Positions 26,767 through 35,498 of a stretch of DNA of 64,000 bases are shown one piece after another. The stretch spans positions 124,001-188,000 of the forward strand of contig NZ_VOGO01000002.1 of NCBI RefSeq assembly GCF_007923355.1, given 5' to 3'. The first letter of the stretch is position 1. The number at the start of each line of letters is the position of its first letter. Both the position numbers and the translations under genes were made by a program. The notes beneath the pieces were generated by a model. The model made no database searches. It saw only the letters and a program-made list of their open reading frames with translations, and was not told the origin of the DNA. Origin of the DNA: Falsiphaeobacter marinintestinus (GTDB lineage: Bacteria > Pseudomonadota > Alphaproteobacteria > Rhodobacterales > Rhodobacteraceae).

Positions 26767-26796
26767 ATTGACGAGTCAATAACCAAAAACTAGCGT
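26767..26796 (+). promoter_or_regulatory. betI promoter with palindromic operator
   Basis: The perfect palindrome ATTGAC-GA-GTCAAT (26767-26780) overlaps a good -35 hexamer TTGACG (26768-26773), which is followed after 17 bases by TAGCGT (26791-26796) as a -10. It is 41 bases upstream of betI. A TetR repressor bound here would block RNA polymerase; BetI autoregulation relieved by choline is the established model in other bacteria. Confidence 0.65.
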
Positions 26797-26820
26797 CTCC
26801 CCACCTGAGGGAGATGCTGG

Positions 26821-27393
26821 ATGCCCAAGCTAGGAATGGAACCGATCCGGCGCGATGCGCTGGTCAAGGCCACGATTGCCGAGATCGGCGCCGCCGGATC
26901 TCTGGACGTGACGGTCAGCCAGATCGCTCGCCGCGCTGGCATGTCCAGCGCTTTGGCGCATCACTACTTTGGTGGAAAAGATCAGATCTTTCTGGCGGCC
27001 ATGCGCCGTATCCTCAGCGATTTCGGGGCCGAGGTGCGTCGGGAACTTGCCGCCGCCGCCCCGCACCACCGGGCCGAGGCGATCATTCGCGCCAGTTTCG
27101 CCTCCTCCAGTTTCTCGCGGGAAGCGATCAGCGCCTGGATGACCTTCTACGTGCTGGCCCAGACCAACACGCAGGCACTGCGGCTATGGCATATCTATCA
27201 AAACCGCATCCGATCAAACCTGATCCACGCCTTGCGCCCTCTGACGGACCAGCCTGAAAGAACCGCAGATACAATCGTGGCGCTGATCGACGGGCTCTAC
27301 ATCCGCGCAGCGCTCAACCCGGTGGAAACCCCGGATGCAGCCGCCGGGCACGCATTGTCCGTGTTGAACCAACTGTGCGAGGCCCGGCCATGA
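26821..27393 (+). CDS. betI: HTH-type transcriptional repressor BetI
   Basis: A 190-residue TetR-family protein whose N-terminal helix-turn-helix (about residues 8-55, with VSQIARRAGMSSALAHHYFGGKDQ) matches BetI closely. BetI represses choline-to-betaine genes and is released by choline. The gene begins after a GAGGGAG site and overlaps betC by 4 nt. A palindromic operator lies over its promoter. Length is typical. Confidence 0.93.
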   Translation: MPKLGMEPIRRDALVKATIAEIGAAGSLDVTVSQIARRAGMSSALAHHYFGGKDQIFLAAMRRILSDFGAEVRRELAAAAPHHRAEAIIRASFASSSFSREAISAWMTFYVLAQTNTQALRLWHIYQNRIRSNLIHALRPLTDQPERTADTIVALIDGLYIRAALNPVETPDAAAGHALSVLNQLCEARP

Positions 27394-28898
27394 CGTCCCC
27401 CAACATCCTGATCCTGATGGTTGACCAACTGAACGGCACGCTGTTCCCGGATGGCCCTGTCGACTGGCTGCATGCGCCCAACCTGAAACGATTGGCCGCG
27501 CAATCTGTGCGGTTTGCCAACGCCTATACCGCCTCGCCGCTGTGTGCGCCCGGGCGCGCCAGCTTTATGTCGGGGCAATTGCCCAGCCGCACGGGTGTTT
27601 TTGACAACGCCGCCGAATTCGCCTCGGACATTCCCACCTATGCCCATCACCTGCGGCGCGCGGGCTATTACACCTGCCTCAGTGGCAAGATGCATTTCGT
27701 CGGCCCTGATCAGTTGCACGGGTTCGAAGACCGCCTGACCACCGACATCTATCCGGCCGATTTCGGCTGGACTCCGGATTACCGCAAACCGGGTGAACGG
27801 ATCGACTGGTGGTATCACAACATGGGCTCGGTCACGGGGGCCGGGGTGGCCGAAACCTCCAATCAGATGGAGTATGACGACGAGGTTGCGTACAATGCCA
27901 CGGCAAAACTGTACGATCTGTCGCGCGGCAAGGATGATCGGCCCTGGTGCCTGACGGCCAGTTTTACCCATCCGCATGACCCCTATGTGGCGCGCCGCAA
28001 ATACTGGGATCTCTACGAAGATTGCGACCAACTGCTGCCGCAGGTTCCGGCGATGGACTATGACGACCACGATCCCCATGCGCAGCGGATCTTTGATGCC
28101 AATGACTGGCGTAATTTCGACATCACCGAAGACAACATCCGCCGCGCGCGCCGGGCGTATTTCGCCAACATTTCTTATCTCGACGACAAGATTGGTGAAA
28201 TCCTGCAAGTGCTTGAAGACACACGGCAAGAGGCCGTGATCCTGTTCGTGTCAGACCATGGCGATATGCTGGGCGAACGCGGTTTGTGGTTCAAGATGAA
28301 CTTCTATGACGGCTCGGCGCGCGTGCCGCTGATGATCTCGGCTCCCGGACTTGATCCGCAACGCATCGACGCGCCGGTTTCGACGCTGGACGTCACCCCG
28401 ACCCTTGGCGCGCTGGCCGGAGTGCCCATGGACGACATTGCGCCCTGGACTGACGGAGAAGACCTGACGCCACTGGCAACAGGCGCCGAGCGCACCAGCC
28501 CGGTCGCGATGGAATACGCCGCCGAAGGCTCTTACGCACCGCTGGTATCGCTGCGTTATGGCAAGTGGAAACACAACCGCTGCGCGCTTGATCCGGATCA
28601 GCTTTTCAATCTTGACGAAGACCCGCATGAGTTGATCAACCTTGCAGACCACCCGGACCATCAGGGCACCCTGCAAACCCTGCGCGCCAAATCCGAAGCC
28701 CGCTGGGATCTCGACAGCTTCGACAAGAATGTCCGCGCCAGTCAGGCGCGCCGCTGGATCGTTTACGAAGCCTTGCGTCAGGGCGGCTATTTCCCGTGGG
28801 ATTACCAACCACTGCAGAAAGCCTCCGAACGCTACATGCGCAACCATATGGATCTGAACACTCTGGAAGAGAACCAACGCTTTCCGCGCGGAGAGTAA
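27390..28898 (+). CDS. betC: Choline-sulfatase
   Basis: The 502-residue enzyme belongs to the alkaline phosphatase superfamily (type I sulfatases). The formylglycine motif CAPGR is at residues 52-56 (SPLCAPGRASF), with metal ligands in LILMVDQLNG near the N-terminus and in FVSDHGDMLGERG (about residue 290), and the choline-sulfatase C-terminal extension WVYEAL-type tail ending at FPRGE. It hydrolyses choline-O-sulfate to choline and sulfate, supplying choline to BetA downstream. It starts on an ATGA overlap with the betI stop, implying translational coupling. Confidence 0.95.
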   Translation: MTSPNILILMVDQLNGTLFPDGPVDWLHAPNLKRLAAQSVRFANAYTASPLCAPGRASFMSGQLPSRTGVFDNAAEFASDIPTYAHHLRRAGYYTCLSGKMHFVGPDQLHGFEDRLTTDIYPADFGWTPDYRKPGERIDWWYHNMGSVTGAGVAETSNQMEYDDEVAYNATAKLYDLSRGKDDRPWCLTASFTHPHDPYVARRKYWDLYEDCDQLLPQVPAMDYDDHDPHAQRIFDANDWRNFDITEDNIRRARRAYFANISYLDDKIGEILQVLEDTRQEAVILFVSDHGDMLGERGLWFKMNFYDGSARVPLMISAPGLDPQRIDAPVSTLDVTPTLGALAGVPMDDIAPWTDGEDLTPLATGAERTSPVAMEYAAEGSYAPLVSLRYGKWKHNRCALDPDQLFNLDEDPHELINLADHPDHQGTLQTLRAKSEARWDLDSFDKNVRASQARRWIVYEALRQGGYFPWDYQPLQKASERYMRNHMDLNTLEENQRFPRGE

Positions 28899-28899
28899 G

Positions 28900-28923
28900 G
28901 CTTCTTTCTTGTTCCAAATACCC
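28900..28923 (-). repeat. Dispersed intergenic repeat, copy 1
   Basis: On the minus strand this 24-base stretch contains the core TTTGRRACAAGAAAGAAGC shared with copies at 45431-45449 and 63455-63473 (one or two differences). It begins 1 base after the betC stop codon, in reverse orientation relative to the gene. Confidence 0.6.
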
Positions 28924-28962
28924 AAAAGCAACGACCACCATGCAGAACGACGGTGACAGATC

Positions 28963-30627
28963 ATGACCATGGAAGCGGATTTCATCATCATCGGCGCAGG
29001 CAGCGCCGGCTGCGCCATGGCCTATCGGCTGTCCGCATCCGGGGCCTCGGTTCTGGTCATTGAATACGGCGGAACAGATGCCGGGCCGTTGATCCAGATG
29101 CCCGCCGCGCTCAGCTATCCAATGAACATGTCGCGCTATGACTGGGGCTATCAGTCTGAACCCGAACCGCATCTGAACAACCGTCGTCTGGCTTGTCCAC
29201 GCGGCAAGGTGATCGGGGGCTCAAGCTCGATCAACGGTATGGTCTATGTGCGCGGACATGCGATGGATTATGATCACTGGGCCGAAAGTGGTGCCGATGG
29301 CTGGGCCTACGCCGATGTGCTGCCCTATTTCCGGCGCATGGAGAACTGGCATGACAGCGGCCACGGCGGTGATGCTGACTGGCGCGGCAAAGACGGCCCG
29401 TTACACGTGATGCGCGGCCCCCGCGACAACCCGCTGTTTTCGGCTTTTGTAGAGGCGGGCAAGCAAGCGGGCTATGAGGCCACGGATGATTACAACGGAC
29501 AAAAGCAGGAAGGCTTTGGTCCGATGGACCAGACGGTCTGGAAAGGCCAGCGCTGGTCGGCGGCAAATGCCTATCTGAAACCGGCCTTGAAGCGGGCAAA
29601 TTGCAGCATCGTGCGCGGGTTGGCGCAAAAAATCGTGATTGAAGACGGCCGTGCCGCAGGTGTCGAAATCAAACGGGGTGCCAATACCGAAATTCTGAAA
29701 GCCCGCCGCGAGGTGATCGTGGCGGCTTCGGCGATCAATTCGCCCAAGCTGCTGATGCTGTCAGGGATTGGTCCGGCGGCTCATATTGCCTCGCATGGGG
29801 TCGACATCGTCGCTGACCGGCCCGGCGTCGGGCAAAACCTGCAGGATCATCTGGAGCTTTACATCCAGATGGCGGCGATCCAGCCCATCACGCTGTTCAA
29901 ACACTGGAACCTGTTGGGCAAAGCCATGATCGGGGCGCAATGGCTGTTTACCGGCACAGGGCTCGGGGCCTCGAACCAGTTTGAAAGTGCGGCTTTCATC
30001 CGCTCACGCGCAGGCGTGCCATACCCGGATATCCAATATCATTTTCTACCTATCGCCGTGCGATATGATGGCAAGGTGGCAGCCGAAGGGCATGGGTTTC
30101 AGGCCCATGTTGGCCCGATGCGGTCGCAAAGTCGGGGCAGCGTCACGCTGGGGTCAAACAACCCGGACGAAGCACCGATTATCCGTTTCAACTATATGTC
30201 TCACCCGCAAGACTGGGAAGAATTCCGCACCTGCATCCGCCTCACCCGTGAGATTTTTGCGCAAGAGGCATTTGCGCCATTTGCCGGCCACGAGATTCAG
30301 CCGGGCGACGCAGTGCAAAGCGACGCCGAACTGGATGCGTTTATCGCCGAACATGCCGAAAGCGCGTACCATCCTTGCGGGACCTGCCGGATGGGTCGCG
30401 TGGACGATCCCAACGCGGTGGTCGATCCGCAAGGTCGGGTGATCGGGGTCGATGGGCTGCGTGTTGCCGACAGCTCGGTCTTCCCGCGGATTACCAATGG
30501 CAACCTGAACGGGCCGTCGATTCTGGTGGGCGAGAAAATGGCCGATCACATTCTGGGGCACGACCCGCTTCCGGCGGCAAATGATGTCCCTTGGGTGCAT
30601 CCGGATTGGGAAACCTCGCAGCGTTGA
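28963..30627 (+). CDS. betA: Choline dehydrogenase
   Basis: A 554-residue glucose-methanol-choline oxidoreductase. FAD-binding motif [17 protein letters not shown] is at residues 6-22, GMC signature 1 at [20 protein letters not shown] (about 80-99), and the catalytic His-Asn region near [10 protein letters not shown] and [14 protein letters not shown] (about 467-525). It oxidises choline to betaine aldehyde, delivering electrons to the respiratory chain. Together with betC it converts choline-O-sulfate to betaine aldehyde. The betaine aldehyde dehydrogenase gene betB is not in this window. A 70-base gap containing a repeat separates it from betC. Confidence 0.95.
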   Translation: MTMEADFIIIGAGSAGCAMAYRLSASGASVLVIEYGGTDAGPLIQMPAALSYPMNMSRYDWGYQSEPEPHLNNRRLACPRGKVIGGSSSINGMVYVRGHAMDYDHWAESGADGWAYADVLPYFRRMENWHDSGHGGDADWRGKDGPLHVMRGPRDNPLFSAFVEAGKQAGYEATDDYNGQKQEGFGPMDQTVWKGQRWSAANAYLKPALKRANCSIVRGLAQKIVIEDGRAAGVEIKRGANTEILKARREVIVAASAINSPKLLMLSGIGPAAHIASHGVDIVADRPGVGQNLQDHLELYIQMAAIQPITLFKHWNLLGKAMIGAQWLFTGTGLGASNQFESAAFIRSRAGVPYPDIQYHFLPIAVRYDGKVAAEGHGFQAHVGPMRSQSRGSVTLGSNNPDEAPIIRFNYMSHPQDWEEFRTCIRLTREIFAQEAFAPFAGHEIQPGDAVQSDAELDAFIAEHAESAYHPCGTCRMGRVDDPNAVVDPQGRVIGVDGLRVADSSVFPRITNGNLNGPSILVGEKMADHILGHDPLPAANDVPWVHPDWETSQR

Positions 30628-30686
30628 CGTGAGGATCTGAAAAGCCTGGAAAAACGTACGAAAAAGCGCGCATTTCAGACGACTTA

Positions 30687-30700
30687 TTGATCCGGGTCAA
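30687..30700 (+). promoter_or_regulatory. FNR/FnrL-type site upstream of the YdcH gene
   Basis: The sequence TTGATCCGGGTCAA matches the FNR consensus TTGAT-N4-ATCAA with one mismatch. Its centre (30693.5) is about 42 bases before a possible start point downstream of a weak -10 (TAATCT, 30724-30729), the spacing used for class II activation. This suggests oxygen-dependent control of the small gene at 30761. Confidence 0.5.
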
Positions 30701-30760
30701 AGTTGAGGCTACGGACCGCGCACTAATCTGAACCGAAATCAAAAAAGAAGGAGCGAACAG

Positions 30761-31000
30761 ATGTCCCATACGCCGCACGAACTGGCCGAAGAATTCCCCG
30801 ACAAGGTGCAGGTGATGAGCACGCTCAAGCAGGATGACGCGCATTTTGCGCGGCTGTTTGACGAATACCACGAGATCAACCGCGCCGTGCACCGTGCTGA
30901 AACCAATGTCGAGCCGGTCGAAGAGCTGGCCGAAGTTGACATGCGCAAGAAACGCGCCGCTCTGAAGGATGAGATCTGGGCGATCCTGTCCAAACACTAA
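30761..31000 (+). CDS. YdcH family (DUF465) small protein
   Basis: A 79-residue, highly charged helical protein. Residues 8-65 follow the DUF465/YdcH pattern: EFPDKVQVMSTLKQDDAHFARLFDEYHEIN, quoted here in part as KQDDAHFARLFDEYHEIN, then VEELAEVDMRKKRAALKDEI. Such proteins probably form coiled-coil dimers; no activity is known. The start follows AGAAGGAG. A possible FNR-type site lies 60 bases upstream and a strong terminator follows immediately, so the gene is monocistronic. Confidence 0.9.
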   Translation: MSHTPHELAEEFPDKVQVMSTLKQDDAHFARLFDEYHEINRAVHRAETNVEPVEELAEVDMRKKRAALKDEIWAILSKH

Positions 31001-31002
31001 TG

Positions 31003-31043
31003 CAAAAAACACGTGACCCGGCTGCCTTGAGAAGGCAGCCGGG
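31003..31043. terminator. Strong intrinsic terminator between converging genes
   Basis: A perfect 12-bp stem (31017-31028 with 31032-31043) with a 3-base loop. On the minus strand it is followed by ACGTGTTTTTTGCA, giving a T run that suits termination of the regulator gene at 31055; it may also end the YdcH transcript. Confidence 0.8.
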
Positions 31044-31054
31044 CCGCGCTTTGG

Positions 31055-32455
31055 TCAATTGACCTGATAGGGCAGAACCCCCCGTTCATTCGCATCAATT
31101 GTAAGTCGCCGTTCAAGCGGTGGCACAGAGCGTTGGTGGCAGGTCTGACGTTCGCAGATTCGGCACGAGATGCCGATAGGTTCGAACGCGCTGGCATTGT
31201 TGACATCCAGATTGTCCGCATACACCAGCGACCCCGCGTGACGCACTTCGCACCCCAAGGCAATCGCATAGCGGCGCACTGGCGCACCGTAAGATCCACC
31301 GGGTTTGGACACATCGCGGGCCAGTGAGATATAGCGCACGCCGTCTGGCGTTTCGGCTAGCTGGCGCAGGAACCGGCCGGGCGTTTCAAACGCGCGGTGC
31401 ACATTCCACAACGGGCAGGCCCCACCGAACCGGGCAAATTGCAGTCGCGTGGCGCTGTGGCGCTTGGTGATCGTTCCCGCCTGATCGACGCGGACGAAGA
31501 AAAACGGAATGCCCTTGGCACCGGGGCGCTGCATGGTCGACAGCCGGTGCGCCACCTGCTCAATGGATGCGCCAAACCGGGCACTCAGCAGTTCCAGATC
31601 GTGCCGACACGCCTGCGCCGCCTCAAGAAACACGCCATAAGGCATCAATGCGGCCCCGGCGAAATAGTTCGCCAGTCCGATCTTGGCAATGGCGCGGGCT
31701 TCATCGTTGTGGAACCGGGCGAAATCCAGCGTGGCCTCCAGCAGTTGATCTTGTTTCAGCAGCGCCAGTTGCAGCAACAACTGAAACACTTGGGTCTGCG
31801 GCGAAGCCCGCGAAGACAACTGTAAAGTTCGTGTTTGGGGGTCGTAGCGACGCAGTGTTGCGGTATCGCTGATCTCGATCCGCACGCCCAGATCATTCAG
31901 CGCCTTTTGCGCTGTTGCGCGGATCTGCCCCGGTTCACCGCCCTGCCGGGCAAAGGTTTCGGCCGAGCGATCCACCGCGTCTATATAGTTGTCACAGTAG
32001 TGGAAGAAATCGCGCACCTCTTCCCAGGGGCTGGCTTGTATCCGCGCGTCCTCGCGCCCCAAAGCCTCGTCAAGGGACGCCAGCCGTTCGTGGGTCTGCC
32101 GGTAACTGCGGTGCAGGGCGATAAAGGCACGCGCCAGGGCAGGGGCATTTGACGCGGTCAGTCGCAAATCCGCCAGCGGAGGAACGGTGTCCGCAAACAC
32201 CGGATCGGCCAGCGCCTCGCGCATGTCGCTGACCAACCGCTCGCTGTCGCCGGTGGACAGTTCGGTGACGTCCAGCCCGAATTCCTGTGCCAAAGCCAGC
32301 ACCACCGTGGTCGACACAGGGCGGTTGTTGTTCTCCATCTGGTTCAGATAGGGCAGCGACACGCCAAGTTTGGCGGCGAAATCTTTTTGGGTCAGCCCAA
32401 GACGGTTCCGGATTTCGCGCAGTTTGGCACCGGCATACAGTTTTTGAGTCGGCAT
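31055..32455 (-). CDS. Short-chain fatty acyl-CoA regulator (ScfR/PccR family)
   Basis: The 466-residue protein starts at 32455 after an AAAGGA site. It has an XRE helix-turn-helix at about residues 10-65 (LRGLTQKDFAAKLGVSLPYLNQ-type region: GLTQKDFAAKLGVSLPYLNQ), a central helical domain including the ImmA/IrrE-like segment (about 175-260, ARFHNDEARAIAKIGLANYFAGA in part) and a C-terminal DUF2083-type domain with a cysteine group (ISCRICERQTCHQ, about 432-444). Family members sense short-chain acyl-CoA and control acetate, propionate or glyoxylate pathways; PccR of Rhodobacter sphaeroides controls propionyl-CoA genes. Here it lies next to pccB, with TTTGCAAA elements at both promoters, so a PccR role is likely. 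Confidence 0.88.
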   Translation of the reverse strand: MPTQKLYAGAKLREIRNRLGLTQKDFAAKLGVSLPYLNQMENNNRPVSTTVVLALAQEFGLDVTELSTGDSERLVSDMREALADPVFADTVPPLADLRLTASNAPALARAFIALHRSYRQTHERLASLDEALGREDARIQASPWEEVRDFFHYCDNYIDAVDRSAETFARQGGEPGQIRATAQKALNDLGVRIEISDTATLRRYDPQTRTLQLSSRASPQTQVFQLLLQLALLKQDQLLEATLDFARFHNDEARAIAKIGLANYFAGAALMPYGVFLEAAQACRHDLELLSARFGASIEQVAHRLSTMQRPGAKGIPFFFVRVDQAGTITKRHSATRLQFARFGGACPLWNVHRAFETPGRFLRQLAETPDGVRYISLARDVSKPGGSYGAPVRRYAIALGCEVRHAGSLVYADNLDVNNASAFEPIGISCRICERQTCHQRSVPPLERRLTIDANERGVLPYQVN

Positions 32456-32463
32456 GGGCGTCC

Positions 32464-32501
32464 TTTGCAGATTTACCTTTTTGGCAAGGTATGTTTGCAA
32501 A
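32464..32501 (-). promoter_or_regulatory. TTTGCAAA-type sites upstream of the ScfR/PccR gene
   Basis: Within the 63-base gap before the regulator start lies an exact TTTGCAAA (32494-32501), a degenerate TTTTGGCAA (about 32479-32486) and TTTGCAGA (32464-32471). The same element occurs twice upstream of pccB. Binding of PccR to paired TTTGCAAA half-sites in Rhodobacter sphaeroides is recalled knowledge; autoregulation here is inferred. Confidence 0.5.
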
Positions 32502-32518
32502 GTCCTGTGAGCAAGGGG

Positions 32519-33739
32519 TTACAAGCCCAGTTGGCGCTCGCGCAGGATAACCAGAATGATCGCGCCGACCGACAACGTCGATGTGATGATCATCAGCCAC
32601 AAAAGCGGTTCTGCCCCGGTTTCCGGAGTCAGAAGGCTGCCGGCCAGCGCGCTTAATACGGCGCCCAGCCCCAGCATGATCGCGCCACTCAAGCCCGAGG
32701 CAGTGGCGGCCAGATGAGGGCGCACCGACAGCGCGCCCGAGGTTGCGTTGGGGATCGCCATGCCATTGCCCAGCCCGATCAGTACCATCAGGCCAAAGAA
32801 GGTATTCGGTGTGCCATACCCAAGCGCCATGATCAGGACATTGGGCAGGACTCCGGCCAAACAGACAAGGCAGCCCCAGAACACCATCCGGTTGATGCCG
32901 TATCGCATTGAATAGCGCCCCGACAGAAAGTTGCCGATGACATAACCGATGGCCGGTGCCCCAAAGTAAAAGCCCAACGTGGCAGGCGTCATGCCGAAAA
33001 TCACGGTGCCGACAAAGGGCGCGCCGCCCAGATAGGAAAAGAACGAGCCAGATGTCAGGCCACAGGCCAAAGCGTAGCCCCAGAAGCGTGGCGATCGCAA
33101 AAGTTCGGGGTATTCCCGGAATTGCTGGCCCAGGGTCAGACCGCTTTTCATCTTGGTTTCGCCGAAGTCGTAATACGCAAGGGCAGCCGCCATCAGCGCG
33201 GTGACGAACAGCAACCAAAAGTTCGCCGTCCACCCAAACAATTCGTCCAGAACACCGCCGACCGCGGGGCCGATCATCGGAACGACAGCCATGCCCATGG
33301 TGACATAGCCGATCATGCTGGCGGCCTGATCTGCGTCATATCGGTCGCGCACGGAGGCGCGGCTGATGACCATCGCCACAACCACGGCAGATTGCGCCAT
33401 GCGAAAGACAAGGAAGACCCAGGCGGATTGTGCAAAGATGCAGCCCAATGTGGCGAGCGCAAATACAACCAGCCCCCACAAGATCACAGGGCGGCGCCCA
33501 ACCTTGTCTGAAATCGGGCCGATCAGGATCTGGGTAAAAGCGTTCACGCCAAGATACAGTGACACCGACAATTGCAGCACCGAATAGTCTGCCTGAAAAT
33601 ACTCAGCCATGCGGGGCAGGCTGGGCAGGAAGATATTCATTGCCAAAGCCGACAGTCCGGAAAGCAGGATCAGCGTGGCGATATGAGGGGGGCTGCGGTG
33701 GTCCGAAGATCCGGCAGATGGGGAAGCACTCATGCCCAA
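32519..33739 (-). CDS. MFS transporter, Bcr/CflA drug-resistance type
   Basis: A 406-residue protein with twelve predicted membrane helices. The N-terminal MNIFLPSLPRMAEYFQADYS (residues 34-53) and the loop motif GPISDKVGRRPVILWG (about 78-93) are typical of the DHA1 Bcr/CflA subfamily of proton-driven exporters. It is divergent from pccB, sharing the intergenic region with two TTTGCAAA-type sites, and lies 63 bases upstream of the regulator gene on the same strand. An export role for an acid or antibiotic is possible; the substrate is unknown. Confidence 0.9.
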   Translation of the reverse strand: MGMSASPSAGSSDHRSPPHIATLILLSGLSALAMNIFLPSLPRMAEYFQADYSVLQLSVSLYLGVNAFTQILIGPISDKVGRRPVILWGLVVFALATLGCIFAQSAWVFLVFRMAQSAVVVAMVISRASVRDRYDADQAASMIGYVTMGMAVVPMIGPAVGGVLDELFGWTANFWLLFVTALMAAALAYYDFGETKMKSGLTLGQQFREYPELLRSPRFWGYALACGLTSGSFFSYLGGAPFVGTVIFGMTPATLGFYFGAPAIGYVIGNFLSGRYSMRYGINRMVFWGCLVCLAGVLPNVLIMALGYGTPNTFFGLMVLIGLGNGMAIPNATSGALSVRPHLAATASGLSGAIMLGLGAVLSALAGSLLTPETGAEPLLWLMIITSTLSVGAIILVILRERQLGL

Positions 33740-33808
33740 TCTGGTATTCCCGTGCCGCGCCAGTGTCCATCGGAAAAGAATTCCGCAGAGGGGATTATGA
33801 GGTGGTTA

Positions 33809-33861
33809 GCAAATTTGCATTTAGCTAGTCATCGTTTCACGACAATTTGCAAATTTGCCGA
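33809..33861. promoter_or_regulatory. Two TTTGCAAA-type operators in the pccB control region
   Basis: Two related elements 27 bases apart each contain the palindrome GCAAATTTGC: TTAGCAAATTTGCATT around 33807-33822 and TTTGCAAATTTGCCGA at 33846-33861. They lie in an AT-rich 187-base region between the divergent MFS gene and pccB, upstream of a possible -10 (TATATG, 33890-33895). They resemble half-sites used by PccR, whose homologue is encoded 1.4 kb away. Confidence 0.55.
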
Positions 33862-33926
33862 ATTTTGCTTTAGCCGGGATAGCAGTGCCTATATGGTTCG
33901 CCGAAATTCAAGAGGGGATACGCACC

Positions 33927-35459
33927 ATGAAGGATATTCTTTCCGAGCTCAGCGACCGCCGTAACGAAGCACGTTTGGGCGGCGGTCAGCGCCGGATCGA
34001 CGCGCAGCATGCGCGTGGCAAGCTGACGGCACGCGAGCGGATTGAACTGCTGCTCGACGAGGACAGCTTTGAAGAGTTCGACATGTTCGTCGCGCATCGC
34101 TGCACCGATTTTGGCATGGAAGAACAAAGGCCTGCCGGTGATGGCGTGGTTACGGGCTGGGGCACGGTCAATGGCCGGATGGTCTATGTGTTCAGTCAGG
34201 ATTTCACCGTGTTCGGCGGCTCCCTTTCAGAAACACACGCCCAGAAGATCTGCAAGATCATGGATATGGCGGTGCAGAATGGTGCCCCTGTCATCGGCCT
34301 GAACGACTCGGGCGGGGCGCGAATCCAGGAAGGCGTGGCATCGCTTGCGGGCTATGCGGACGTGTTCCAGCGCAACATCATGGCCAGCGGCGTGGTGCCG
34401 CAGATCAGCGTGATCATGGGCCCGTGCGCCGGTGGTGCGGTGTATTCGCCCGCGATGACCGACTTTATCTTCATGGTCAAAGACACCTCTTACATGTTCG
34501 TGACCGGCCCTGACGTGGTCAAGACCGTGACCAACGAAGTGGTGACGGCCGAAGAGCTGGGCGGGGCATCGACCCACACCAAGAAATCCTCGGTTGCGGA
34601 TGGTGCGTTTGAAAACGACGTCGAAGCGATGGCCGAAGTGCGCCGTCTGGTCGACTTCCTGCCGCTCAACAACCGCGAAAAGCCGCCCGTGCGCCCGTTC
34701 TTTGATGAACCGGGTCGGGTCGAAAGCTCGCTTGATACGCTGATCCCCGAAAACCCGAACCAGCCCTATGACATGAAAGAGCTGATCGTGAAGGTCGCGG
34801 ATGAAGGAGATTTTTACGAAATTCAGGCCGATTTTGCAGCCAACATCATCACGGGTTTCATCCGGATGGAGGGGCAGACCGTTGGCGTCGTCGCCAACCA
34901 ACCGATGGTGCTGGCAGGATGTCTGGATATCGACAGCTCGCGCAAGGCGGCCCGGTTTGTGCGGTTCTGCGACGCTTTCGAAATCCCGATCCTGACGTTG
35001 GTCGACGTGCCCGGCTTCCTGCCAGGCACCAGTCAAGAATATGGCGGCGTTATCAAGCATGGTGCGAAGCTGCTGTTTGCTTATGGCGAAGCCACCGTGC
35101 CTAAGGTCACCGTAATTACCCGCAAAGCCTATGGTGGGGCCTATGACGTGATGGCGTCCAAGCATCTGCGCGGTGATTTCAACTATGCGTGGCCGACCGC
35201 CGAAATCGCGGTGATGGGTGCCAAAGGCGCGACCGAGATTATCCATCGCGCCGATCTGGGCGATGCCGACAAGATCGCGGCCCATGCCGCCGATTACGAA
35301 GATCGCTTTGCTAACCCCTTCGTGGCCGCCGAGCGTGGTTTTATTGATGAGGTGATCCAGCCGAAATCAACCCGCAAACGGGTGGCCCGGGCCTTTGCCT
35401 CGCTTCGTAACAAGAAGCTGCAAAACCCGTGGAAAAAGCACGACAACATTCCGTTGTGA
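33927..35459 (+). CDS. pccB: Propionyl-CoA carboxylase beta subunit (carboxyltransferase)
   Basis: The 510-residue protein begins [20 protein letters not shown] and contains the two crotonase-like carboxyltransferase halves. Oxyanion/glycine motifs are visible at [20 protein letters not shown] (about 128-147), [16 protein letters not shown] (about 169-184) and [25 protein letters not shown] in the C-terminal half. It transfers CO2 from carboxybiotin on PccA to propionyl-CoA, giving (S)-methylmalonyl-CoA. Separation from the second carboxyltransferase gene at 61805 (MccB) is by sequence type and context: this one is with mutase and PccR. ATG 33927 matches the family start; an upstream frame to 33855 is not needed. 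Confidence 0.95.
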   Translation: MKDILSELSDRRNEARLGGGQRRIDAQHARGKLTARERIELLLDEDSFEEFDMFVAHRCTDFGMEEQRPAGDGVVTGWGTVNGRMVYVFSQDFTVFGGSLSETHAQKICKIMDMAVQNGAPVIGLNDSGGARIQEGVASLAGYADVFQRNIMASGVVPQISVIMGPCAGGAVYSPAMTDFIFMVKDTSYMFVTGPDVVKTVTNEVVTAEELGGASTHTKKSSVADGAFENDVEAMAEVRRLVDFLPLNNREKPPVRPFFDEPGRVESSLDTLIPENPNQPYDMKELIVKVADEGDFYEIQADFAANIITGFIRMEGQTVGVVANQPMVLAGCLDIDSSRKAARFVRFCDAFEIPILTLVDVPGFLPGTSQEYGGVIKHGAKLLFAYGEATVPKVTVITRKAYGGAYDVMASKHLRGDFNYAWPTAEIAVMGAKGATEIIHRADLGDADKIAAHAADYEDRFANPFVAAERGFIDEVIQPKSTRKRVARAFASLRNKKLQNPWKKHDNIPL

Positions 35460-35463
35460 CGGC

Positions 35464-35482
35464 GAGGGGCGGTAAGCCCCTC
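35464..35482 (+). other. Hairpin between pccB and the RidA gene
   Basis: A perfect 7-bp stem (GAGGGGC 35464-35470 with GCCCCTC 35476-35482) with a GGTAA loop begins 4 bases after the pccB stop. There is no T run, so it is more likely an mRNA-stabilising or partial-termination structure than a full terminator. Confidence 0.4.
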
Positions 35483-35498
35483 CCCTCAGGAGCAAGAC

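Noticed and set aside
34227-35285. 352-codon minus-strand open frame opposite pccB
   Set aside because: Composition typical of a shadow frame; pccB is unmistakable on the other strand.
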